DNA of 64,000 nucleotides from NCBI GenBank assembly GCA_041746135.1, contig JBGTHQ010000015.1:1-64000 (forward strand), written 5' to 3'. The translations under genes and the position numbers were made by a program. Source of the stretch: Alg239-R122 sp041746135. GTDB taxonomy: Bacteria > Pseudomonadota > Alphaproteobacteria > Sphingomonadales > Sphingomonadaceae. Positions 16,710 through 24,393 of the stretch are shown here, one piece after another. Under the pieces are notes generated by a model, which saw only the letters and a list, made by a program, of their open reading frames with translations, had not been told where the DNA came from and searched no databases. The stretch's first letter is position 1, and each line of letters opens with the position of its first letter.

Positions 16710-17405
16710 TTATGATTCGTCCAATATCCATTCGACCGCCGCACCGGCATGGATGCGCGCGCCGTTATAGATGGGCAGAATATTGGCGTCGGAGTTGATG
16801 ATCATCTCCAATTCGGTACAGCCCAGGACGATACCGTCGACATCCAGTTTTTCGATGTCGGTGATAAACGTCTTCAGCAACCGCTCCGAATCGCGGGTCA
16901 CCTTGCCTAGCATCAATTCGGTGTAGATGATGCGGTTGATACCTTCGACCCGGTCCATTTGCGGCGGAATCAGGCTGATACCATGACCGATCAGGCGCTG
17001 GCGATAGAAGCTTTCGGTCATGACCTGACGCGATCCCAAAAGCCCGGCTTTTTTAACGCCATCCTTTTTCATTTTCCGGCCCACACAATCAGCCATATGC
17101 ACGATTGGTATCGATACCGTTTCGGACACCTGATCATAAACTTTGTGCATCGAATTGGCGGCGATGAATATTGCCGTCGCCCCGGCGTCTTCCAGCCGTT
17201 TCGCGGCAGCGCTGAGTACGTCCGTCGCATGCGCCCATTCTTCCGCGGTTTCCAGTTTCGAAAGGTCGCAAAAATTGAGACTTTCGATAACCATCGGCGC
17301 ACTGCACATGCCGCCCGCGCGCTGCTGCACTTTCGCATTGATACGCTCGTAATAGCCGCGCGTAGAATACCAGCTTAACCCGCCGATAAGGCCAATTTTT
17401 CTCAT
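16710..17405 (-). CDS. aspartate/glutamate racemase family protein, first catalytic Cys replaced
   Basis: A 231-residue protein beginning MRKIGLIGGLSWYST, the normal start of the YgeA-type Asp/Glu racemase family. The second catalytic cysteine is present at Cys196 in IVLGCTELEM. At the first catalytic position (Cys in most racemases, Thr in the E. coli L-Asp/Glu-specific YgeA) the segment here reads IAANSMHK, with Ala82-Ala83 before Asn84, so neither Cys nor Thr is there. Activity may therefore be one-sided, altered or lost. The ATG at 17405 has an AGG-containing leader. It lies 27 bases after pntB on the same strand; a metabolic link to the transhydrogenase is not evident. Confidence 0.85.
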   Translation of the reverse strand: MRKIGLIGGLSWYSTRGYYERINAKVQQRAGGMCSAPMVIESLNFCDLSKLETAEEWAHATDVLSAAAKRLEDAGATAIFIAANSMHKVYDQVSETVSIPIVHMADCVGRKMKKDGVKKAGLLGSRQVMTESFYRQRLIGHGISLIPPQMDRVEGINRIIYTELMLGKVTRDSERLLKTFITDIEKLDVDGIVLGCTELEMIINSDANILPIYNGARIHAGAAVEWILDES

Positions 17406-17432
17406 GATTTCAAAGGCCTCGTTTCAATTTTA

Positions 17433-18917
17433 TCAGTCCAGATTCTTGACGATTTCTTCGACCATCTTTTTGGCATCCGACAACAGCATCATCGTATTGT
17501 CCATATAGAAGACATCGTTATCCACACCCGCATAGCCGACCCCGCCCATGGATCGCTTAATGAAGAATATGGTTTTGGCTTTTTCCACGTCGAATACCGG
17601 CATCCCGTATATGGGCGAACCCTTATCGGTTTTCGCGGCCGGATTGACGACGTCATTGGCCCCGATAATGAAAGCGACATCAGCCTGCGCAAATTCGCTG
17701 TTAATATCCTCCAGTTCGAACACTTCGTCATAGGGCACGTTGGCTTCGGCGAGAAGGACGTTCATATGTCCGGGCATCCGCCCCGCCACGGGATGAATGG
17801 CATATTTCACGCTGATGCCCTGTTCTTTCAGCATATCGCCCATTTCGCGCAAGGCATGCTGCGCCTGTGCGACAGCCATGCCGTAGCCGGGAATGATGAT
17901 GACGCTTTCCGCCTGTTTCATCATGTAGGCCGCATCTTCCGCCGAGCCGCGCTTCCAAGGGCGGTCGGTGGCGGCTGCTGCGCTGTCGCCGCCGGATGCG
18001 GCCCCGAAGCCGCCCGCAATCACGCTGATGAAGCTGCGGTTCATGGCGCGGCACATGATATAGGAGAGGATCGCCCCCGACGAGCCGACCAGCGCGCCGG
18101 TAATGATCATCGCCGTATTGCCAAGCGTAAAACCCATCGCGGCTGCGGCCCAGCCCGAATAGCTGTTGAGCATGGATACCACCACGGGCATATCCGCGCC
18201 GCCGATGGGGATGATCAGCAGAAATCCTATCAGAAAGGCGAGCACCGTGATCCAGATAAACAACTGACCCTCGCCTGCCCCAGCTGCAACCGACATAGTA
18301 TACACGGCGATCATGCCGACTATGGCGACAAGCAGCCCCAGATTGATGATATGCCGGCCCGGCAGCATGATGGGCGAACCGGACATGTTGCCATTAAGTT
18401 TCAGGAATGCGATGACCGAGCCACTGAACGTAATGGCACCGATCGCAACGCCCAGCCCCATCTCGACGCGGCTCACCGCAAAAATCTGCCCATCTGGATC
18501 GAGTATGCCGAACGCTCCGGGATTCAGCCATGCGGCCAACGCGACCAATACGGCGGCAAGACCGACAAGCGAGTGGAATGCAGCCACCAGTTGCGGCATA
18601 TCGGTCATCGCGATTTTGCGTGCAATCAAAAAACCTACTGCGCCGCCAATAGCGATGGCGCCAAGGATTTCGTAAATGTTGGCGAGATCGTGCGTCAGCA
18701 AGGTGGTGATGACAGCGATCGCCATCCCGGCCATGCCGAACCTGTTGCCGGCCCGGCTCGATTCCGGGGAAGACAATCCGCGCAGCGCGAGAATGAAGAA
18801 CACACCGGCGATCAGGTAAGCCAGCGCGACCCAGGGATCGACCGGCAAGGCTTCGCCGGCGGACGCCATTGACGGAGATGCGACAAACGCGGTTGCGCAA
18901 GCCAGAAGCATCCGCAT
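17433..18917 (-). CDS. pntB: NAD(P) transhydrogenase subunit beta
   Basis: A 494-residue inner-membrane protein that with PntAA and PntAB couples proton entry to hydride transfer from NADH to NADP+. Residues 1-20 form a signal-like hydrophobic stretch, followed by about eight further membrane segments up to residue 280. The C-terminal NADP-binding domain III contains VIIIPGYGMAVAQAQHALREM, HPVAGRMPGHMNVLLAEANVPYD and IGANDVVNPAA, which are diagnostic. The start codon overlaps the pntAB stop by one base (TAATG), so the two are translationally coupled. Confidence 0.95.
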   Translation of the reverse strand: MRMLLACATAFVASPSMASAGEALPVDPWVALAYLIAGVFFILALRGLSSPESSRAGNRFGMAGMAIAVITTLLTHDLANIYEILGAIAIGGAVGFLIARKIAMTDMPQLVAAFHSLVGLAAVLVALAAWLNPGAFGILDPDGQIFAVSRVEMGLGVAIGAITFSGSVIAFLKLNGNMSGSPIMLPGRHIINLGLLVAIVGMIAVYTMSVAAGAGEGQLFIWITVLAFLIGFLLIIPIGGADMPVVVSMLNSYSGWAAAAMGFTLGNTAMIITGALVGSSGAILSYIMCRAMNRSFISVIAGGFGAASGGDSAAAATDRPWKRGSAEDAAYMMKQAESVIIIPGYGMAVAQAQHALREMGDMLKEQGISVKYAIHPVAGRMPGHMNVLLAEANVPYDEVFELEDINSEFAQADVAFIIGANDVVNPAAKTDKGSPIYGMPVFDVEKAKTIFFIKRSMGGVGYAGVDNDVFYMDNTMMLLSDAKKMVEEIVKNLD

Positions 18918-19201
18918 TATTTGCGCTCCTTCTTTTTGTACATAGCCAGCATCCGTTCGGTCACGGCAAAACCGCCAAAAATATTGATGCTTGCCATGAC
19001 GACCGCGGCAAGGCCAAGATATTTGGCCAGTGCAGAGCCTGCCTCTGCACTGGCGACCAATGCACCCACGATAATTACCGAGCTAATCGCGTTGGTCACC
19101 GCCATCAGCGGGGTATGCAGCGCGGGTGTGACAGACCACACCACATAATAGCCCACAAAACAGGCCATGATGAAAATCGAGAGGATTGAAATAAAGTCCA
19201 C
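18917..19201 (-). CDS. pntAB: NAD(P) transhydrogenase subunit alpha part 2 (membrane part)
   Basis: A 94-residue membrane subunit. The GTG at 19201, just after GGGGGA, is preferred over longer readings because the family starts at VDFISILSIFIMACFVGYYVVW. Three to four membrane helices follow, with TPALHTPLMAVTNAISSVIIVGAL and the C-terminal FGGFAVTERMLAMYKKKERK conserved in the proton-translocating part. Unlike the usual arrangement it does not directly follow pntAA: two unrelated genes and a hairpin lie in between, so it may have its own promoter in 19202-19281. Confidence 0.92.
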   Translation of the reverse strand: MDFISILSIFIMACFVGYYVVWSVTPALHTPLMAVTNAISSVIIVGALVASAEAGSALAKYLGLAAVVMASINIFGGFAVTERMLAMYKKKERK

Positions 19202-19281
19202 TGCCGGTCCCCCTAAATGCTGTGCCGATATATCTAGCGCCACCAATGGCAAAAAATGGCCCGCCTGTCGAGAACACGAAA

Positions 19282-19310
19282 GCACCGGCCTGTGCAAAAC
19301 AGGCCGGTGC
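19282..19310 (-). terminator. hairpin after the FAS1 gene, probable terminator
   Basis: Perfect 12-base inverted repeat GCACCGGCCTGT/ACAGGCCGGTGC with a five-base loop, 25 bases after the FAS1 stop. On the minus strand it is followed only by TTTCGTG, so termination may be partial. Confidence 0.7.
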
Positions 19311-19335
19311 AGGGTATTAACGGATATCGAAACGG

Positions 19336-19938
19336 TTATTGCGGAAGAAGTACGCCATTTACGACATGGATGATGCCGTTGGATTGCATAACATCGGCCT
19401 GTGTCACATAAGCGGATCCGCTCATGCCAGCCAGTTTGACGGATTTGCCTTCCATCGTAGCGGTAATTTTTTCACCCGCGACTGTCGTCAGCATGGCTTG
19501 ACCTCCACCCGCCTTGATTTTCTTCATAAGATCGGCAGCGGTCACGCGGCCCTGAAGAACGTGGTAGGTGAGGACTTTTTGCAGCAACGCCTTGTTTTCC
19601 GGCATCATAACCGCATTAACGGTTGCCGAAGGAAGCGCTGCAAATGCAGTATCGGTCGGTGCGAATACTGTGAAGGGTCCAGGACCGGAAAGCGTTCCCA
19701 CAAGGTCAGCAGCTTTTACGGCTTTGACCAAAGTGGTGTGAATGGGCGAGTTCACGGCATTTTCGACGATGTTACGGCTAGCGAACATATCCGCTCCGCC
19801 AACTTTTACGGTCGTGGTGGAACTGGCATTGGCCATCGGCATAGTGTCGTCCATTGCCATCTCGTCGTCCATTGTCATACAACCAGTCAGCGAGATAGAA
19901 GCAGCGGAAATCGCTGCAAGCAAAGTAAATTTATTCAT
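19336..19938 (-). CDS. FAS1 (fasciclin) domain lipoprotein
   Basis: A 200-residue exported protein with a lipobox-like LTGC at residues 17-20 and a Met/Asp-rich linker (TMDDEMAMDDTMPM). A single FAS1 domain fills residues 55-200: NSPIHTTLVKAVKAADLV, FTVFAPTDTAFAALP, and a C-terminal SNGIIHVVNGVLLPQ, all hallmark boxes. FAS1 proteins serve in adhesion or envelope contacts. A clean AGGAGA ribosome site precedes the ATG at 19938. The gene interrupts the pnt operon, 79 bases after the PH-domain gene. The Met/Asp-rich linker could bind metal; that is speculation. Confidence 0.9.
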   Translation of the reverse strand: MNKFTLLAAISAASISLTGCMTMDDEMAMDDTMPMANASSTTTVKVGGADMFASRNIVENAVNSPIHTTLVKAVKAADLVGTLSGPGPFTVFAPTDTAFAALPSATVNAVMMPENKALLQKVLTYHVLQGRVTAADLMKKIKAGGGQAMLTTVAGEKITATMEGKSVKLAGMSGSAYVTQADVMQSNGIIHVVNGVLLPQ

Positions 19939-20017
19939 ATATATTCTCCTATCGCAACAGATACGGGTGAAGGGAGAAAAAGGTTCACTATCATATGTAA
20001 ATAAAATCTTGTGCGCG

Positions 20018-20389
20018 CTATGCCTTCGGACCGAAAATATGTTGTGCCAAGATTTGCTGGATCGAAGTCACGTTGCTGTCGCGCCCTATTTTCAGCATGA
20101 GCGGCTCGGACGCCGACGAAACCCAGATCTTGAGATCGGCATCGAGATCGAACGTCCCCGCGGTTTCCAGACTGAACCGTACGATCGACTTGTAAGGCAC
20201 ACTCTGGATTTCGACTTTCTTGCCCGTCAAGCCCTGGACATTGACGAGAACGAAGCGGAAATTAGTCAGAAACGCGGTATCACGAATCGTTTTGAAAGCC
20301 GCCAGCACCTGCTCATCAGGAAGCAGGACTTCGGCAAAAATTTCTTGTATTTTATCGACGCTGACTTCGGTTGCACTGAATAATCCCAT
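20018..20389 (-). CDS. bacterial PH domain protein
   Basis: A 123-residue protein matching the bacterial PH-domain family once called DUF1696: MGLFSATEVSVDKIQEIFAEVLLPDEQVLAAFKTIRD at the N-terminus, then TAFLTNFRFVLVNVQGLTGKKVEIQSVPYKSIVRFSLETAGTFD. The C-terminal helix ends QQILAQHIFG. No signal peptide is present, so it is cytoplasmic. The family forms ring-like oligomers, but its role is unknown. It begins 11 bases after the pntAA stop and is very probably co-transcribed with it. Confidence 0.85.
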   Translation of the reverse strand: MGLFSATEVSVDKIQEIFAEVLLPDEQVLAAFKTIRDTAFLTNFRFVLVNVQGLTGKKVEIQSVPYKSIVRFSLETAGTFDLDADLKIWVSSASEPLMLKIGRDSNVTSIQQILAQHIFGPKA

Positions 20390-20400
20390 ATCGACTTCCC

Positions 20401-21534
20401 CTATTTGGCCTCAAGCAGCCGTTGGTTCACAACCTTGCCATCTTTCGTCAAACGAATGCCGAGCGTGACTTCGTCGTCGTCAGGAAGCACTGGCCGCCCC
20501 GCTTCCTCATCCCAATAAGCGGACAGGAAATTGTACAGATTGCGTGAAAAAAGGGCCGACGTGTCCGCGGCAAGGCGGCTCGGCACGTTCTTGTGACCGA
20601 CGATTTTTACGCCGTGCCGCTCGACGATTTTGCCGGCAACGGCGCCTTCGACATTCCCCCCCTGCTCGACAGCGAGATCGACGATGACGCTTCCAGGCTT
20701 CATGCTTTGCAACTGCGCATCGGAAATCAGCCGTGGCGCCGGCCGACCGGGGATCAGCGCGGTGGTGATGACGATATCCTGTTTGGCGATATGGCTGCTG
20801 ACAAGCTCGGCCTGCGCTTTTTTATATTCGTCCGACATTTCGGTGGCATAACCGCCCGCGCCTTCGCCTTCGATTCCGGCAACATCGGCCACGAAAATCG
20901 CCTTGGCGCCCAGGCTTTCGATCTGCTCTTTGGTGGCGGCGCGCACGTCGGTGGCGCTGACCTGGGCGCCCAGCCGTTTGGCGGTGGCGATCGCCTGCAA
21001 TCCGGCAACGCCTACGCCCATGACAAACACGCGGGCGGCAGATACCGTGCCCGCTGCCGTCATCATCATCGGAAAGGCATGGTCATATTCCGCAGCCGCG
21101 TCGAGCACCGCCTTGTAGCCTGACAAGTTGGATTGCGAAGAGAGGATATCCATCGATTGGGCGCGTGTGATGCGCGGCATGAATTCCATCGCCAGCGCCT
21201 CTATGCCCAGTTTCGCATATTCGTCGATACGGTCCCGCGCGCCGAACGGATTCAATCCCGCGACGAGCCACGCGCCTTTTTTCATGTCTGTCAGCGTTGC
21301 TGGGTCGGCGCCCTGCACGGCCAGAACAATATCCGCATCTTTCAGTATCGCCGCCCGTGTGCCCATTTCCGCACCGGCTTCGGTATATTCCGCATCGTTG
21401 ATAGAAGCCGTTACGCCTGCCCCGTTTTCCACTGCTATCGCTGCCCCCAGTTTGATGAATTTCTTCACCGTTTCGGGCGTAGCCGCGACCCGGCGCTCAC
21501 CCTCGGCCTGTTCCTTGAGGACAGCGATCTTCAT
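20401..21534 (-). CDS. pntAA: NAD(P) transhydrogenase subunit alpha part 1
   Basis: A 377-residue NAD(H)-binding subunit related to alanine dehydrogenase. Hallmarks are MKIAVLKEQAEGERRVAATPETVKKFIKLG, PRITRAQSMDILSSQSNLSGYKAV and the Rossmann segment RVFVMGVGVAGLQAIATAKRLGAQVSATDVRA, then IPGRPAPRLIS and GSVIVDLAVEQGGN. The mobile loop and the end of domain I are present, so the protein is complete. It sits 11 bases after the small aa3-oxidase subunit IV gene. pntAB and pntB lie about 1.2 kb downstream, after two inserted genes. Confidence 0.95.
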   Translation of the reverse strand: MKIAVLKEQAEGERRVAATPETVKKFIKLGAAIAVENGAGVTASINDAEYTEAGAEMGTRAAILKDADIVLAVQGADPATLTDMKKGAWLVAGLNPFGARDRIDEYAKLGIEALAMEFMPRITRAQSMDILSSQSNLSGYKAVLDAAAEYDHAFPMMMTAAGTVSAARVFVMGVGVAGLQAIATAKRLGAQVSATDVRAATKEQIESLGAKAIFVADVAGIEGEGAGGYATEMSDEYKKAQAELVSSHIAKQDIVITTALIPGRPAPRLISDAQLQSMKPGSVIVDLAVEQGGNVEGAVAGKIVERHGVKIVGHKNVPSRLAADTSALFSRNLYNFLSAYWDEEAGRPVLPDDDEVTLGIRLTKDGKVVNQRLLEAK

Positions 21535-21545
21535 GTATAATACCT

Positions 21546-21671
21546 TTAGCTAGCGATCAGGAGCACGACTATAGCGGCCACGATCACGCTTCCGATCGTG
21601 CCCCATTTCAAAAGACCCAGAAAGCTGGAATAGGTTTTCTCCGCAGCTTTGTAATTGTTGCCCGTTTTCAT
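21546..21671 (-). CDS. aa3-type cytochrome c oxidase subunit IV family protein
   Basis: A 41-residue ORF (ATG 21671) preceded by an AAAGGG ribosome site. The sequence MKTGNNYKAAEKTYSSF leads into LLKWGTIGSVIVAAIVVLLIA, one membrane helix after a short charged head. That is the pattern of the small bacterial subunit IV of aa3 oxidase (A-x-x-T-Y-x-x-F...KWG). In many alphaproteobacteria this gene precedes pntAA, as here with 11 bases between. Its role at the oxidase is structural at most. The assignment rests on size, motif and context. Confidence 0.8.
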   Translation of the reverse strand: MKTGNNYKAAEKTYSSFLGLLKWGTIGSVIVAAIVVLLIAS

Positions 21672-21866
21672 ATCATTGCCCTTTCAAAGTCTGTTACTAG
21701 AGTGTTTCGGCATGACTGTAGGGCCAAGCCGACGCTGGCTCAAGCATCCATTGGCAAAAATGTCTGGGCAAGGCGCGGCGCATAAACGACATGTTACCGG
21801 TGTTTTAATCCCGTCTTTACCTCCTTGCGTTATGTTTGCGTCCATGAACATTATGCGGATATTCCA

Positions 21867-23285
21867 ATGAGCGAAGAACGTACGCGCCTTGTCATGTTGA
21901 TTGACGACGAACCGGCGCAATGCCGGTTGATATCCGCGCTTGCGTCGAAAGCGGGGTGGCGTACGGTTTTCGCCAGTGATTCCGAGACCGCCATAGCCAT
22001 GCTGGGCACGCAGCAGGGAATGCAGCTCGATGCCATCATCCTCGATCAATGGGTTCCGGGTGAGGAGGCCAGTGCGCTGATTGGCGAATTGAAATTGCGG
22101 CGCCCTGCCCTGCCGATACTCATGCTGACGGTCAGCACGTCGCCTTTGCTGGCGGTCGAGGCAATGCGCGCGGGGGCCACCGATTATCTGATCAAACCGA
22201 TTGCACCCGACCGGCTCATCACCGCACTCGAGGCCGCCACGGCGCGCGCCGACAAGGTCGACGAACTGCAACCGCTCACCGAGAAAATAACCGCGCCGCT
22301 CGATTTCGACGCGATGATCGGGACGTCCCCGCAATTTCGCGCTGCCCTCGCCATCGCCGCTAAATCGGCGCGTTCGCACGTTCCGATTCTGATCGAAGGC
22401 GAAAGCGGCACCGGCAAAGAAATGATCGGACGCGCCATCCATGCGGCCAGCCCGCGCTCGAAAATGCCGCTGCGCCTGATCAACTGCACGGGCACCCCCG
22501 CCAATCAGATAAAAAGCCAACTGTTCGGCCATGAACGCGGCGCCTTTGCCGGCGCGTTCGATCAGCATGTCGGGCTCATGCAACATGCCGATGGCGGCAC
22601 GTTGCTGATCGACGAGATCGACTGTATGCCGCTGGAGGCACAGGCGATGTTCATAGAGGCAATTAACAAGGGCGAAATCCGCCCGATGGGCGCGAACCAC
22701 GGGTTCAAGGTCGATGTCCGCATATTGGCATCGAGCAACCGGCCTTTAGCATCGCTGGTGGCCACTGGCGAATTTCGCGAGGACCTGTTTTTCGCTCTCA
22801 GTATCGTGCATCTTGAAATTCCCGCGCTCAAGTCACGCGCAAGCGATATTCCCGCACTGACCCGCCATTTCCTGACGCGCATAGCCGAACAGCCTGGTAT
22901 GCGCGGTCTTGGCATTACCGACGAGGCCATTCATCTGCTCAGTATTTACGATTGGCCAGGCAATGTGCGCCAGTTGCAGAATACCTTGTTTCGCGCCGCG
23001 ATCTTCTGCGACGGCGATGCGCTGACCACACAGGAATTTCCGCAATTGACCAGCATGCTGGGCGAAAGCGGCCTCATGGCCAATTCCTCGCACGAAGGCA
23101 TCGGCATCACGCTATACAGCGACGATGGCAATTTGCGGCCATTGGAAGAGATCGAAGCCGATGTCATCCGCCTCGCCATCGGCCATTATCGCGGGCGCAT
23201 GACCGAGGTCGCACGGCGACTGGGTATCGGACGGTCGACCTTGTACCGCAAGCTATCCGAACTGGGTATAGATAACGCGGCCTGA
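21867..23285 (+). CDS. sigma-54-type response regulator with a GAFAGA loop
   Basis: ATG 21867 yields 472 residues. Residues 7-125 form a receiver domain with DD13-14, phospho-acceptor Asp60 in IILDQW and Lys110 in LIKP. An AAA+ domain follows with Walker A GESGTGKE (178-185), Walker B GTLLIDEID and arginine-finger region FREDLFFAL. A Fis-type helix-turn-helix lies at the C-terminus (MTEVARRLGIGRSTLYRKLSEL). The sigma-54 contact loop normally GAFTGA is GAFAGA at residues 225-230, so contact with sigma-54 may be weakened or lost. No partner histidine kinase lies beside it. It is convergent with folP, one base apart. Confidence 0.9.
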   Translation: MSEERTRLVMLIDDEPAQCRLISALASKAGWRTVFASDSETAIAMLGTQQGMQLDAIILDQWVPGEEASALIGELKLRRPALPILMLTVSTSPLLAVEAMRAGATDYLIKPIAPDRLITALEAATARADKVDELQPLTEKITAPLDFDAMIGTSPQFRAALAIAAKSARSHVPILIEGESGTGKEMIGRAIHAASPRSKMPLRLINCTGTPANQIKSQLFGHERGAFAGAFDQHVGLMQHADGGTLLIDEIDCMPLEAQAMFIEAINKGEIRPMGANHGFKVDVRILASSNRPLASLVATGEFREDLFFALSIVHLEIPALKSRASDIPALTRHFLTRIAEQPGMRGLGITDEAIHLLSIYDWPGNVRQLQNTLFRAAIFCDGDALTTQEFPQLTSMLGESGLMANSSHEGIGITLYSDDGNLRPLEEIEADVIRLAIGHYRGRMTEVARRLGIGRSTLYRKLSELGIDNAA

Positions 23286-23286
23286 T

Positions 23287-24381
23287 CTAGAACGTTGTCA
23301 GTGCCGCGTCTCTCAGTCCCCGCCAGATATGCACCATCTGTAGCGTTTGCGGCACATCATGCACGCGTATGATATGCGCGCCCGCGTCAATCGCGCGCTG
23401 GGCGAGTGTTAACGATCCTGCAAGCCGCTGATCTGCAGGGGCTTCATTCGACAGGGCGCCGATCATGCGTTTCCGGCTGGCGCCGAATAATATCGGTTGA
23501 CCCAGCGCATGGAACAGGCCGATCCTGTTCACCAGTGCCAGATTATCCTCTAGCGATTTGCCGAAACCGATGCCGGGATCGACAATGATATTCGCGCGGT
23601 CGATACCCGCCTCGAGTGCCGCATCTATCCGCGCTTGCAGATGATCGAAGACGTCCGTCACGACATTTATGTAGCCATTGCCCACATGCGGGTCCGCACC
23701 CGCCGAGGGGCTGTGCATCAAAATGACCGGGCAGCCGGCTTGTGCCACCACGTCCAGCGAGCGCGTATCATGCTGCAGGGCGGATATGTCGTTGACGATA
23801 TGCGCGCCTGCCGCCAGCGCCGCTTCCATTACGCCCGCCTTGCGCGAGTCTATAGAAATAACGATGCCGCCGGCCGCCAGTTTTTCGACGACGGGGATCG
23901 TGCGTTTGATTTCATCGCCTTCCCAGACCGCAGGGGCTTCGGGCTGGGTGGACTCGCCACCAATATCGATGATGGTCGCCCCCGCCTGCCCCATGGCAAA
24001 GCCTGCATCGACCGCTGCCTGCGGATCGTCCGAAAAATTCCCGCCATCGGAAAAGCTGTCCGGCGTTACGTTCAATATGCCCATGATAAGCGGCTGATCG
24101 AACCGGACCGTCCGGCCGCCCAATTGCATCGGTTCATGTACTCTTGAAAGGTTTACAAATTGCTCCTGTGCGGTAGCCGCCACGTTACCTGGCAGGTCGG
24201 TCAGCGCATCGCCAAAGCCCGATACGGGCGTGACTGTGCGCCGCTGCAGCTTCCCTTCGTCATAGACCGCTATCTCGAGCATATGACACCAGGCCAGCGA
24301 TCCGCCCAGCCGCAGCGTATCGCCCTCGTAAATCTGCGGGCTTTCGGCCATACCAACGGGACGTATATAGACTTTTGGCAC
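23287..24381 (-). CDS. folP: dihydropteroate synthase
   Basis: A 364-residue protein; residues 95-364 are the catalytic TIM barrel and the first 95 residues are an extra domain. It condenses pABA with dihydropterin pyrophosphate in folate synthesis. Hallmarks are MGILNVTPDSFSDGG (100-114), IIDIGGEST (137-145), IVNDISALQHD, VILMHS and IIVDPGIGFGKSLEDNLALV. One conserved residue differs: the STRPG loop reads STQPE, with Gln146 in place of the Arg that contacts the pyrophosphate in known enzymes. It is followed 12 bases upstream by ccrM on the same strand, so the two are probably co-transcribed. Folate links it loosely to the gcv system. Confidence 0.92.
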   Translation of the reverse strand: MPKVYIRPVGMAESPQIYEGDTLRLGGSLAWCHMLEIAVYDEGKLQRRTVTPVSGFGDALTDLPGNVAATAQEQFVNLSRVHEPMQLGGRTVRFDQPLIMGILNVTPDSFSDGGNFSDDPQAAVDAGFAMGQAGATIIDIGGESTQPEAPAVWEGDEIKRTIPVVEKLAAGGIVISIDSRKAGVMEAALAAGAHIVNDISALQHDTRSLDVVAQAGCPVILMHSPSAGADPHVGNGYINVVTDVFDHLQARIDAALEAGIDRANIIVDPGIGFGKSLEDNLALVNRIGLFHALGQPILFGASRKRMIGALSNEAPADQRLAGSLTLAQRAIDAGAHIIRVHDVPQTLQMVHIWRGLRDAALTTF

Positions 24382-24393
24382 GGGCGGCGCTCC

